Positions 8,922-16,830 of a DNA stretch of 53,323 nucleotides are shown here, one piece after another; position 1 is the first letter of the stretch; the number at the start of each line of letters is the position of its first letter. The DNA is taken from contig BTQE01000006.1 of the NCBI GenBank assembly GCA_036985715.1, positions 1 through 53,323 on the forward strand. Direction: 5' to 3'. Both the position numbers and the translations under genes were made by a program. The notes below the pieces were generated by a model. It had not been told where the DNA came from and did no database searches. It worked only from the letters and a program-made list of their open reading frames with translations. This DNA is from SMXL01 sp036985715. Lineage in GTDB: Bacteria > Bacteroidota > Rhodothermia > Rhodothermales > UBA10348.

Positions 8922-10181
8922 TCAGATTATCGTGTCGTCCGGGATGAAAGCGTTCTTAGGAACGATGACAATCCCGTCTCGGATGTAAAAATTTTCTCCG
9001 TCGTATTCAGACACATTTTCTGAATTACGAATCACACATCTCTGACCAATGCTGACGTTTCTATCGATGATCGCCCCATCGATGATCGTTCCGCTATCGA
9101 TTCCCGGAAGAGCCGGACCTTCATCCGTGGGACGAAGCGACGGATCGTGCCACCTGAAATAATCCGAACCCATAAGGATCGAGTCCTTGATGGTGCAATC
9201 GTGCCCGATGAAGGAACGAAGACCAATGACCGAATTGGAAATAGTACTCTTGGAAATTACAGTCGCTTCCGCAATCAGAGATTCAGAGATTGTTGAATCA
9301 ATGATTTTGGCGGGAGGTAACATTCGGGGATTCGTATGAAGCGGCATCTTTGGATCGTAGATATCAAACGCAGGTCGGGGTTGGGCCAGCATCAAATTCG
9401 CCTCATAGAACGATCGTATCGTCCCGATATCACTCCAGTATCCCTCAAAGGGATAGCTAAACACTTTATGGGACGTGATGGAATTCGGAATGATTTCCTT
9501 TCCAAAATCATTAGAATCTGTTCTCTCTTTCAGTAATCCAGCCAATACACCTTTAGAAAAGATGTAAATCCCCATGGAGGCCAGGTATTCTCGACCCTCG
9601 TCTTTCATCTTCGTACTGACTGGGCTCTCAAGCCCGGGTACTTCGTCCGCCTTCGGTTTTTCGTAAAACTCCGTTATGCGATGATCCGGGGACGTTTTGA
9701 GGATTCCGAATTCTGGAGCATCGTTCCGTGAAACAGGGATTGAAGCAATCGTGACATCGGCTCCACATTCCTCGTGATGGGCGAGCATCTCCCGGTAGTC
9801 CATCGTATAGAGCTGATCCCCCGAAAGCACGAGCACGTGTTCCTTTTTATATAAAACCACGTGCTGCATGCTCTGGCGCACCGCATCCGCTGTCCCCTGA
9901 AACCACTCTGAAGAACCCGGTGTCTGCTCGGCAGCCAGAATGTTGACGAAGCCCTGGTGAAAACGATCAAATCGATAAGTTTGAGTGACGTGTTTGTTCA
10001 GACTCGCAGAATTGTACTGCGTCAACACAAAGACCGTATTGATTCCGGAGTTGATGCAATTGGATAGCGGAATATCAATGAGGCGGTACTTGCCTGCAAT
10101 TGGAACCGCAGGCTTGGATCTCCGCTGTGTCAGCGGAAACAACCGCGTTCCTGCTCCGCCGCCTAGAATGATTGCGATCAT
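8922..10181 (-). CDS. glgC: glucose-1-phosphate adenylyltransferase
   Basis: Makes ADP-glucose from glucose 1-phosphate and ATP, the committed step of bacterial glycogen synthesis. The nucleotidyltransferase signature GGGAGTRLFPLTQRRSKPAV opens the protein and is followed by YRLIDIPLSNCINSGI. Further on are EWFQGTADAVRQ, VLSGDQLYTMDY, the EKPK element and GYWSDIGTIRSFYEAN. The last third (from about residue 290) is a left-handed beta-helix with repeated isoleucine/valine hexapeptides. Length is 419, normal for GlgC. The start ATG immediately precedes the first strand, so the protein has no N-terminal extension. A full-length glycogen synthase, branching enzyme and phosphorylase are absent from this window; the glycogen-synthase-like gene at 14681 looks degenerate. 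Confidence 0.96.
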   Translation of the reverse strand: MIAIILGGGAGTRLFPLTQRRSKPAVPIAGKYRLIDIPLSNCINSGINTVFVLTQYNSASLNKHVTQTYRFDRFHQGFVNILAAEQTPGSSEWFQGTADAVRQSMQHVVLYKKEHVLVLSGDQLYTMDYREMLAHHEECGADVTIASIPVSRNDAPEFGILKTSPDHRITEFYEKPKADEVPGLESPVSTKMKDEGREYLASMGIYIFSKGVLAGLLKERTDSNDFGKEIIPNSITSHKVFSYPFEGYWSDIGTIRSFYEANLMLAQPRPAFDIYDPKMPLHTNPRMLPPAKIIDSTISESLIAEATVISKSTISNSVIGLRSFIGHDCTIKDSILMGSDYFRWHDPSLRPTDEGPALPGIDSGTIIDGAIIDRNVSIGQRCVIRNSENVSEYDGENFYIRDGIVIVPKNAFIPDDTII

Positions 10182-10385
10182 GCGTGTTACCCGAATCGGA
10201 ATCGGCCTGTTAGTTGTCCGTCCACCAAAATACTAGCTCCTTTTCTTCGAGTTGATAAAGGATTCTGTAATAATCAGATTCTTCAACCGTTCGAACTTCA
10301 TTCGCCCGCGTTTTCGGGACCCTCTTTTGAAACCAGATCCGTCTCGCACCGGTACACCGATCACCAAGAATCATCTCCATTCGAA

Positions 10386-13300
10386 ATGAGTGATCAAACG
10401 CTTAGACTGGTTGCCGCGATCCGGGCTCGTTTGGAAGCGACCAGACGGAGGATCACGTTTCTCGACGCTCTGGCAGGGGTCCTCCTGACAATCGGTATCT
10501 GGGCTGCCCTCTGGCTTTTGCTGGTTTCGCTGGAAGCCGGATTCTGGCTACCGCCTGCCGTTCGTGTCGGTTTTCTTGTTCTTCTTCTTCTCGCGATCAG
10601 CGTCAGCTTCTCGTACTACGTTTTTCTTCCTGTCGTTCGGTTCTTCGGGTTGTTCAACGACTTCACAGAACAAGCGGTTGCAAGGAGGATCGCCAAAGCC
10701 TACCCGGTTGTCAGTGATCGCCTGATCAATTTACTGCAACTTGCAAAGGGGGCTCATAGCGATGCACCTGAGCCCTTGCTGGATCGAGCAATGCGGGATC
10801 TGAGTGAGGAGATTCGACCTGTTCAGTTCGAGGGTGTCGCATCTACGTCGAAGACAAAAAGGATCGCCCGACTCGCCCTGATTCCTGTTACCGCGGTGGT
10901 ACTCTTTGGTCTCATAAATCCGGGACTGTTTACACGCGCGTCCGCCCGGGTCCTTTCGCCCAATACAACGTTCTCGCGGCCGACTCCGTTCGAAATCAGG
11001 GTCAAACCGGGCGATATTGAAGTGATCAAAGGCGATTCGGTTGTTGTTTCTGCGATCATTTCTGTGAACGGTGCTGCGAACGGGGCTGCGATGGATGCAG
11101 GACGCGATTTCTCTCCTCCAATTTCGCTTGTAACCGTCTACAGTGGAGAAGTCCGGTCACACAGCCAGCTTATGGATACGGACAAATCCGGGAGCTATTC
11201 ATTCACGTTTGAGGGCGTGCGCCAATCACTCTCGTATCTCGTTGAAGGAGGCGGTGTTCGCTCCAATCGCTACACGATCAACGTAGTAGAGAGACCTCTT
11301 GTCCAAAGACTGGATATCACACTTTCGTATCCGCGTTATGCCCGCTTACCCGCTCATGAATTGGAACCCAACGTCGGCGATATTTCCGCTCTGGCAGGCA
11401 CCCGGGCAGCTATCGAATTGGCCTTCGGTGGCGCGGAGGTTCAAACGGGTGAGATCGTATTTTCGACTGGGAAAAGGACTCCGCTGGTAATCGACGGCAG
11501 ACGCGCATCGGCGTCCATTCGCATCAGCACCAATATCGACTATCGGTTTGAACTCGTCAGTACGGACGGCGTCTCGAATGTTGACCCCATCACGTATGCG
11601 ATTCAAGTCGTGGAAGATGCCCCCCCATCCGCTGAGTTTAACTATCCGGATCCACAATCCGAAATGAATGAGGAAGCATTGGTTCCATTTGCGGTCCGGT
11701 TTTCAGATGATTATGGCTTTTCCTCCATTGCCCTCTTTGCGCGGCTGGCCGAGTCGCGTTTTGACTCGCCGCAGGAAGAGTTCACGTCCGTTCCAATTCC
11801 GCTCGAACGGCCGTACCTGCTCGATCAAATTCTCGAATACTCGTGGGATCTAAGAGCAGCAACCGGCTTCGATCCCATTCCCGGGGATATCATTGAATAC
11901 TTCGTCAGGGTCTGGGATAACGACAGCGTAAGTGGTTTCAAGTCATCATCCACGTCGACATATACCGTTCGTTTTCCTTCCCTCGCTGAGCAGTACGAAC
12001 AACTCGATCTGGCGAAAGATGACACCGAGAATGAATTGGAGAACCTCGTAGACGAAGCCCGGGATATTCGAGAGCAGTTCGAAAAACTAAAGGAAGACCT
12101 GCGCCAGAAGCCCGAATCAGACTGGCAGGATGAACGGCGTCTGGAGCAGTTGCAGCAGCGACAGGAGGAACTGGAATCTTCCGTCGAGGATATCTCGGAG
12201 GGTATTCAGGATATCGTCGAGGAAATGACTCAAAACGACCTGGTATCTGATGAAACCATCGACATGTTTCAGGAGCTCCGAGAGGTGATTGAGGAGATCA
12301 ACTCCCCCGAAATGATGCAGGCACTCCAGGACCTTGAAGAGTCACTTCAGCAGATGGACCTGAGTAAGATTCAGCAAAACCTGGAAGAGTTCGAGTTCAA
12401 TGAGAAGATGTACAGTGATCGACTCGAACGCACCCTTGAGTTATTTAAAAACCTGAGACTCCAACAGGACCTGGAAGAGGCAGAAAAGCGCACGGAGGAT
12501 CTCGTTGAACTGGAGGATCGCATCGAGGAGGAAACAGCCGGGCTTCAAAATAAAAAAGATCGACAGGATGCTGCCAATCCACCCGACGATGCTCAGCCTC
12601 CGGAGGGTGAGCCCGAAATGGGTGCCGAAGATTCAGACAGGCTAGCGGCCGAACAGGATCAGGCGGCCAGGGATATGGAAGCCCTGGAGAAAAAATTGAA
12701 AGAGATCCGCGAAAGAATGGAGGAACTCAACTCCGGTCCGACGGAGAAGATGCAAGACCTCGAGGAGGATACACTGGATAGAGAACTTCCAAAGCAGATG
12801 CAACAAAATGCGGAGGATATTCGAGACCAGAAATTTGAGCGTGCGCAGAACAGGCAGCAGCAAATGCAGGAGCAGCTCAGGCAGTTGCAGAGTCAACTCG
12901 GACAGATGCAGCAGAACATGGCCGGTCAGCAGATGCAGGTGAACATGACTGGACTGCGGGCGTCACTCGAAGACCTCCTCACGCTGTCCGAACGTCAGGA
13001 GGCCCTTCGGATTGATGTGGCCGGAATGCGCTCGGAAGGTCCGCGCCTCAGAGAGTCCGCTCAGGATCAGGTCGAGTTGTCGGAGGGTCTCACCGTTGTC
13101 GCTGATTCTCTTCAGCGGCTTGCCCGAAAAATTCCTCAGATGAGTCGCAACGTCCAGCAGCAAGCCGGTGACGCCCTTAGAGAGATGGGGGCAGCTGTGG
13201 CGGCGCTTTCCGATCGATCTTCGAGACGGGCGACCGGGCACCAGAAGGGTGCGATGACCCACCTGAATGAACTGGCCCTGATCCTCTCCGATCTGCTGAA

Positions 13301-13892
13301 TCAAATGATGAACAGTCAAGCTTCGTCGGGAGGCGAGATGAGTCTGGAACAGCTCATGGAACAGCTTCAAAACATGGGGCAACAGCAGGAACAGCTCAAT
13401 GATCAGATCCAACAACTTCTCAACGATCAACAGGGAAACCGCCTGACCAACGATATGGTCGAACGGATGCGACAGCTGGGTTCACAACAGGACCAGATCC
13501 GCAGAGACTTGAAGCAGATCAATCGAGACCGGGCTGCACGAAATAAACTCCTCGGCGATCTCAACCGGCTGGCCGAACAGATGCAGGAATCCGTTCAAGA
13601 GCTGATGCAAAACCGAACGTCCAGACAACTGATGCAACGACAGCGTCAGATATTGTCCCGTCTCCTTGAAGCCAGCAGATCCTTACAAGAGAAAGGGAAA
13701 GAGAAAAAACGACAGAGTCGAACCGGTACCGATCTTGACCGCCGAAGCCCGGCAGACCTGACATCGATCGAGCAGGTCGAAAAACTCAGGCGGGAATTAT
13801 TCCGGGCACTCGAAAGCGGGTATGCTTCAGATTTTGAACAGTTGATTCGGCGGTACTTTGAATTGCTGCAGCAACGAGTCAACGACGAATAG
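10386..13892 (+). CDS. DUF4175 family membrane protein with long Gln/Glu-rich coiled coil
   Basis: A 1168-residue protein of the DUF4175 family, known mainly from Bacteroidota and some Alphaproteobacteria; function unknown. Three hydrophobic segments sit near residues 25-47, 57-82 and 160-180, the last followed by LINPGLFTRASARVLSPN. A periplasmic, probably beta-rich region covers about 190-530 (SRPTPFEIRVKPGDIEVIKG; later DDYGFSSIALFARL). From about residue 535 to the end the protein is almost entirely coiled coil, rich in Gln, Glu, Leu and Met, with stretches such as NRQQQMQEQLRQLQSQLGQM. The C terminus (EQVEKLRRELFRALESGY and DFEQLIRRYFELLQQRV) resembles the conserved end of such proteins. 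It is probably anchored in the inner membrane with its coiled coil in the periplasm. No partner gene on the same strand is adjacent. Confidence 0.88.
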   Translation: MSDQTLRLVAAIRARLEATRRRITFLDALAGVLLTIGIWAALWLLLVSLEAGFWLPPAVRVGFLVLLLLAISVSFSYYVFLPVVRFFGLFNDFTEQAVARRIAKAYPVVSDRLINLLQLAKGAHSDAPEPLLDRAMRDLSEEIRPVQFEGVASTSKTKRIARLALIPVTAVVLFGLINPGLFTRASARVLSPNTTFSRPTPFEIRVKPGDIEVIKGDSVVVSAIISVNGAANGAAMDAGRDFSPPISLVTVYSGEVRSHSQLMDTDKSGSYSFTFEGVRQSLSYLVEGGGVRSNRYTINVVERPLVQRLDITLSYPRYARLPAHELEPNVGDISALAGTRAAIELAFGGAEVQTGEIVFSTGKRTPLVIDGRRASASIRISTNIDYRFELVSTDGVSNVDPITYAIQVVEDAPPSAEFNYPDPQSEMNEEALVPFAVRFSDDYGFSSIALFARLAESRFDSPQEEFTSVPIPLERPYLLDQILEYSWDLRAATGFDPIPGDIIEYFVRVWDNDSVSGFKSSSTSTYTVRFPSLAEQYEQLDLAKDDTENELENLVDEARDIREQFEKLKEDLRQKPESDWQDERRLEQLQQRQEELESSVEDISEGIQDIVEEMTQNDLVSDETIDMFQELREVIEEINSPEMMQALQDLEESLQQMDLSKIQQNLEEFEFNEKMYSDRLERTLELFKNLRLQQDLEEAEKRTEDLVELEDRIEEETAGLQNKKDRQDAANPPDDAQPPEGEPEMGAEDSDRLAAEQDQAARDMEALEKKLKEIRERMEELNSGPTEKMQDLEEDTLDRELPKQMQQNAEDIRDQKFERAQNRQQQMQEQLRQLQSQLGQMQQNMAGQQMQVNMTGLRASLEDLLTLSERQEALRIDVAGMRSEGPRLRESAQDQVELSEGLTVVADSLQRLARKIPQMSRNVQQQAGDALREMGAAVAALSDRSSRRATGHQKGAMTHLNELALILSDLLNQMMNSQASSGGEMSLEQLMEQLQNMGQQQEQLNDQIQQLLNDQQGNRLTNDMVERMRQLGSQQDQIRRDLKQINRDRAARNKLLGDLNRLAEQMQESVQELMQNRTSRQLMQRQRQILSRLLEASRSLQEKGKEKKRQSRTGTDLDRRSPADLTSIEQVEKLRRELFRALESGYASDFEQLIRRYFELLQQRVNDE

Positions 13893-13921
13893 TAACTCTC
13901 TCTCGACACGACCGATTCGAA

Positions 13922-14320
13922 CTATAGAAACCTGGCTTTCAGCTCCGGCGTGGGTATCCGGCACTCGTCGCTGCGACCAAACCACTTGTATCGATTTCTC
14001 GCAACCCAGGCATAGACACCGTCTCGAATCGATCGGGGAATGAAGCGAAACCAATAAAAGAGGGGCCAGAGACCTGTCAGATGCCTTGCAATTCGGAGAG
14101 CGGCCTTAGATTCACGATATACATTCCCGTCCTCGATGAGAAGGATCGAGTCCAGGTAGCCAGCTGGAAACGAGGCTTCTCGAAGAAGTGCCACCCCTTC
14201 GTCTGATTGGAGCGCTCCGAATCGGAAATACGCATCCCGATCGTGGTCAATTACGAAATTGACGCTCGAGTTGCACAAATGGCATACACCGTCAAATAGT
14301 ATCGTGGGCTGGGTCTGCAT
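13922..14320 (-). CDS. DCC-family (DUF393) thiol-disulfide oxidoreductase-like protein
   Basis: A 132-residue protein of the DCC family, named for the Asp-x-x-Cys-x-x-Cys motif seen here as DGVCHLC (Asp10, Cys13, Cys16). Other family marks are the early ILFDGVCHLCN strand-loop, the FVIDHDRD turn, FRFGALQSDEG, the strand SILLIEDG, YRESKAALRIARHLTG and a final YAWVARNRYKWFG. The fold is thioredoxin-like. Its redox role is inferred from the paired cysteines and its substrates are unknown. It stands alone on the minus strand; 29 nt separate its end from the convergent DUF4175 gene, and a 360-nt gap lies before the next gene. Confidence 0.92.
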   Translation of the reverse strand: MQTQPTILFDGVCHLCNSSVNFVIDHDRDAYFRFGALQSDEGVALLREASFPAGYLDSILLIEDGNVYRESKAALRIARHLTGLWPLFYWFRFIPRSIRDGVYAWVARNRYKWFGRSDECRIPTPELKARFL

Positions 14321-14680
14321 CAGTCCCGTTTTATGGTCATGAGTATTTCTACGGATGGAATTGCATTATGCTTCGTTTCGGTTAGGGTATTCGTAAGTAC
14401 GCGCTGGCCCTGCCGATCAGGATCGCAGGAGAGTGTCTATCGCTCTAAATCGATACCCTTATCCTCTTGTAAAAACAGTCACATATTGGTAAATTACATT
14501 CTTTGACGTCTCGTACGAAATTTTCTTCAGAGCGTTGCCCATCGTGCGATGTATCGACGTCCATCGTCCGGTAACCAGGGACGTCCGTGTGCCGCATGTG
14601 ATAGTATGAGGTGTTTCTGCTCGCTGGACATTACTTGACGTTCACCCCGCCCATTTCACCTACAAAAGATCAGTATTGTG
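14321..14680. other. intergenic region between divergent genes
   Basis: This 360-nt gap lies between the DCC gene (minus) and the glycogen-synthase-like gene (plus). It has no convincing open frame on either strand, no tRNA-like T-arm and no strong hairpin. It must hold promoters for both flanking genes. One A+T-rich stretch at about 14478-14505 (ending ATTCTTTG) vaguely recalls Bacteroidota promoter elements, but I cannot call it. Confidence 0.5.
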
Positions 14681-15442
14681 ATGAGGATTCTCTTTATCTC
14701 TGGAGAAGTTGCACCTTTTTCTCATTCTAATGACCTCGCAATGGTTGTTCGGACTCTTCCGGAGGCCATACACGAAACGGGCGAGTATGAGACACGGATT
14801 CTAATGCCGCGTTACGGAACGGTTAGCGAAAGACGAAATAGGCTGCATGAGGTAATAAGGCTCTCTGGATCTGAGATCACTATCGGGGAGACCACCGAAA
14901 TACTCAAAGTAAAGGTGGCATCTATTCCCGGAATCCGCCTGCAGGTCTATTTCATGGACAACGCGTACTACTTCAAGAGAAAGGGAATATTCTCCGATCG
15001 TCAGGGAGTTCTTTTTCCAGACAACCTCGATCGGGCAGTATTCTATGCTAAGAGCGTGATTACTACCATCCGGAATTTGGGTTGGCAACCGGATCTTATC
15101 CACGCATTTGGGTGGATCAGTGGATTCGTACCGTACGTATTGAAAACGGAATTCGGAGAGGAACCGCTGTTCTGTGACAGCAAAATTATCTACACCCCCG
15201 AAGAAGTCGACTTCGACGCCCGGATTAAGAAAAATCAATTCGAATCCCTAAGCCTTGTTGAAAACGAAGCCCTTGTAGGGAAAGGTCCTGACCAGGTCGG
15301 GCAAACGTTTGCCGACGCAGTAATTCTTCCTCCGGGCTCAAGTAGCGACTCCGATATCCCAACATTTTCAGTCGAACAGGAAGAACAAATGGGTCAGGCT
15401 GTATCCGTTTATGATGAACTTTTGAATAGCGTTCCGGCATAG
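14681..15442 (+). CDS. glycogen/starch synthase N-domain-like protein, probably non-catalytic
   Basis: A 253-residue protein matching only the N-terminal GT5 half of glycogen synthase. RILFISGEVAPF at the start and PDLIHAFGWISGFVPYVL near residue 143 align with the family, but the ADP-glucose-binding KxGGL block is replaced by SHSNDLAMVV and the HAHDWH-type motif reads HAFGWI. The C-terminal Rossmann domain is absent; after about residue 200 only an acidic tail remains. Short proteins of this kind are commonly annotated glycogen/starch synthase in Bacteroidota, where I recall them beside DUF4270 genes, as here. Catalysis seems unlikely; a scaffolding or sensing role would be speculation. The ATG at 14681 follows directly on an in-frame GTG (14678), which is less likely to be the start. 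Confidence 0.75.
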   Translation: MRILFISGEVAPFSHSNDLAMVVRTLPEAIHETGEYETRILMPRYGTVSERRNRLHEVIRLSGSEITIGETTEILKVKVASIPGIRLQVYFMDNAYYFKRKGIFSDRQGVLFPDNLDRAVFYAKSVITTIRNLGWQPDLIHAFGWISGFVPYVLKTEFGEEPLFCDSKIIYTPEEVDFDARIKKNQFESLSLVENEALVGKGPDQVGQTFADAVILPPGSSSDSDIPTFSVEQEEQMGQAVSVYDELLNSVPA

Positions 15443-15464
15443 CCTGGATCGAATGCGAGGTTAC

Positions 15465-15573
15465 CCCTATAGGGCGAAACATACATCAGGAAGGATGCAT
15501 TCAAGCGTCGCTCGTATTAGGCCCCTCTGACTCAGACTCCATTCGCCAGCGGTCATTGGGGTTTTCGCTTGAA
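15465..15573. other. inverted-repeat-rich leader before the DUF4270-like gene
   Basis: The 206-nt spacer after the glycogen-synthase-like gene contains a perfect 10-nt palindrome (CCCTATAGGG, 15465-15474) and an 8-nt inverted repeat (TTCAAGCG at 15500-15507, CGCTTGAA at 15566-15573). The latter encloses a possible CCCC/GGGG pairing. It could fold as a leader RNA or be a protein site; no T-run follows that would make it a standard terminator. Confidence 0.3.
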
Positions 15574-15648
15574 CAATCCACGTACGAAACCAACGCTCCC
15601 GTTCGTTAAGAAAACCTCGTCTGCCCTTCCCTTCTGATCCTTATTCAA

Positions 15649-16830
15649 ATGGTTTCGTCTCGTTTACGCCTGCTGTGTAGTGGCATATTCTTGCCCATAA
15701 TCCTGGTGGGATGCGGTGATGCACCGTCGAACATTGGTCTCGGATTGGTCGACGTCCAGGCAGGCGAACCGTTCGTTGTATCGCTGGAACCGACTTCCTT
15801 TGAAACAAGTAGCGAAGCCGACATTACGGGTGGCTTCCTCACGATTACGAACTCTATTCAACGAGCCGGTGCCACCCGATTTCTGGTCGGTTCGACTTTC
15901 GATCCGGCCCTGGGTACGCTGGCTGCGGAGGGACGTCTGAACTTCGTCACCCTTGAGGCAGCAACCGACGCGTTTCGAAATGGCCAAGTCTCCTCGGCTG
16001 TATTGACAATGGATCTTGACTACGCATACGGTGATACACTGACACCCCTTACGCTCAGACTATCGTCTATCTTGGACGATTGGTCGGCTGCAGGGGTGCG
16101 CTCTGACACGGTTATGAGTATCGGAGAGCCTATAATGGAGATTGAAGTAGATCCAACCGCAGATCTGCTGGAAATCGAACTCCCTGGCTCATGGGTTTCA
16201 GCCAACAACGTTCTATTGAGAAGTGAATCCTTCTCCAGCGACTTTCGCGGATTTCATCTTTCTCAAATCGATGGAAACGTCGTCGTTGGTTTTGCAGCTG
16301 CAAGCAGTTTTCTGCGCATTGCCGCGGCGGCCGACACGCTGCGGGTCGATGTCGACAAGGTCCTCACAGCCATTAAAAGAGATGCGTCAGTCACTCCAGC
16401 CGAATTCCTTCTCCTTCAGGACGGCGTAGACATCATCGACGTTGTACATGATTTCGATACGGATGAGATCATCAACAGCTCGATTCATCTCGCCATCTTT
16501 CGACTGAATACGACTCTTCCCTCTTTGGTTACACCGGTTGGATATTACAGACCACTATTGGAAAGCGTCAGCCTCGTTGCGATTACCGGAAACGAAGAGT
16601 CCAGAACGGTTCTTGACGAACGTGATGTCGACGATGATGGTATTCTATCCTTTCAGAGCACGAATCTGAATGTCGCCATGCAAAACACGGTACTGGGAAG
16701 AGGGGATCTGGTGAGGTTTGAACTGCAGGCTCCGATAGAAGACAACTCATTGAATGTTTTATTCTTTGAACGCACTCCGGAGGCTGGTGGACCAAGACTT
16801 CTACTTACCGTTACGGAGGTGCGCCAATGA
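15649..16830 (+). CDS. DUF4270-like lipoprotein
   Basis: A 393-residue predicted lipoprotein. The signal peptide ends in a lipobox, ILVGC, with the modified Cys at residue 22, followed by GDAPSNIGLGLVD. The phrase (S)xIGxxLv directly after the lipid-anchored Cys is the hallmark I associate with DUF4270, a Bacteroidota family of unknown function. The rest alternates strands and polar turns (SSAVLTMDLDYAYGDTLT; LRLSSILDDW), consistent with a beta-rich surface or periplasmic domain. A DUF4270 gene after a short GT5-like gene is an order I recall from other Bacteroidota. The stop overlaps the next start by 4 nt (ATGA), so translation is probably coupled to the outer-membrane barrel. Lipoprotein status is firm; the DUF number is from memory of the motif. 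Confidence 0.72.
   Translation: MVSSRLRLLCSGIFLPIILVGCGDAPSNIGLGLVDVQAGEPFVVSLEPTSFETSSEADITGGFLTITNSIQRAGATRFLVGSTFDPALGTLAAEGRLNFVTLEAATDAFRNGQVSSAVLTMDLDYAYGDTLTPLTLRLSSILDDWSAAGVRSDTVMSIGEPIMEIEVDPTADLLEIELPGSWVSANNVLLRSESFSSDFRGFHLSQIDGNVVVGFAAASSFLRIAAAADTLRVDVDKVLTAIKRDASVTPAEFLLLQDGVDIIDVVHDFDTDEIINSSIHLAIFRLNTTLPSLVTPVGYYRPLLESVSLVAITGNEESRTVLDERDVDDDGILSFQSTNLNVAMQNTVLGRGDLVRFELQAPIEDNSLNVLFFERTPEAGGPRLLLTVTEVRQ
16815..16820 (+). promoter_or_regulatory. strong Shine-Dalgarno fixing the barrel gene start
   Basis: GGAGGT lies 6 nt before the ATG at 16827, inside the last codons of the lipoprotein gene. It fixes the start of the downstream barrel gene and, with the ATGA overlap, points to coupled translation. 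Many other genes in this window lack such a site. Confidence 0.8.

Noticed and set aside
14681..15442. An active glycogen synthase (glgA)
   Set aside because: The C-terminal domain is missing and the substrate-binding motifs are replaced, so I call it GT5-like and give no gene symbol.
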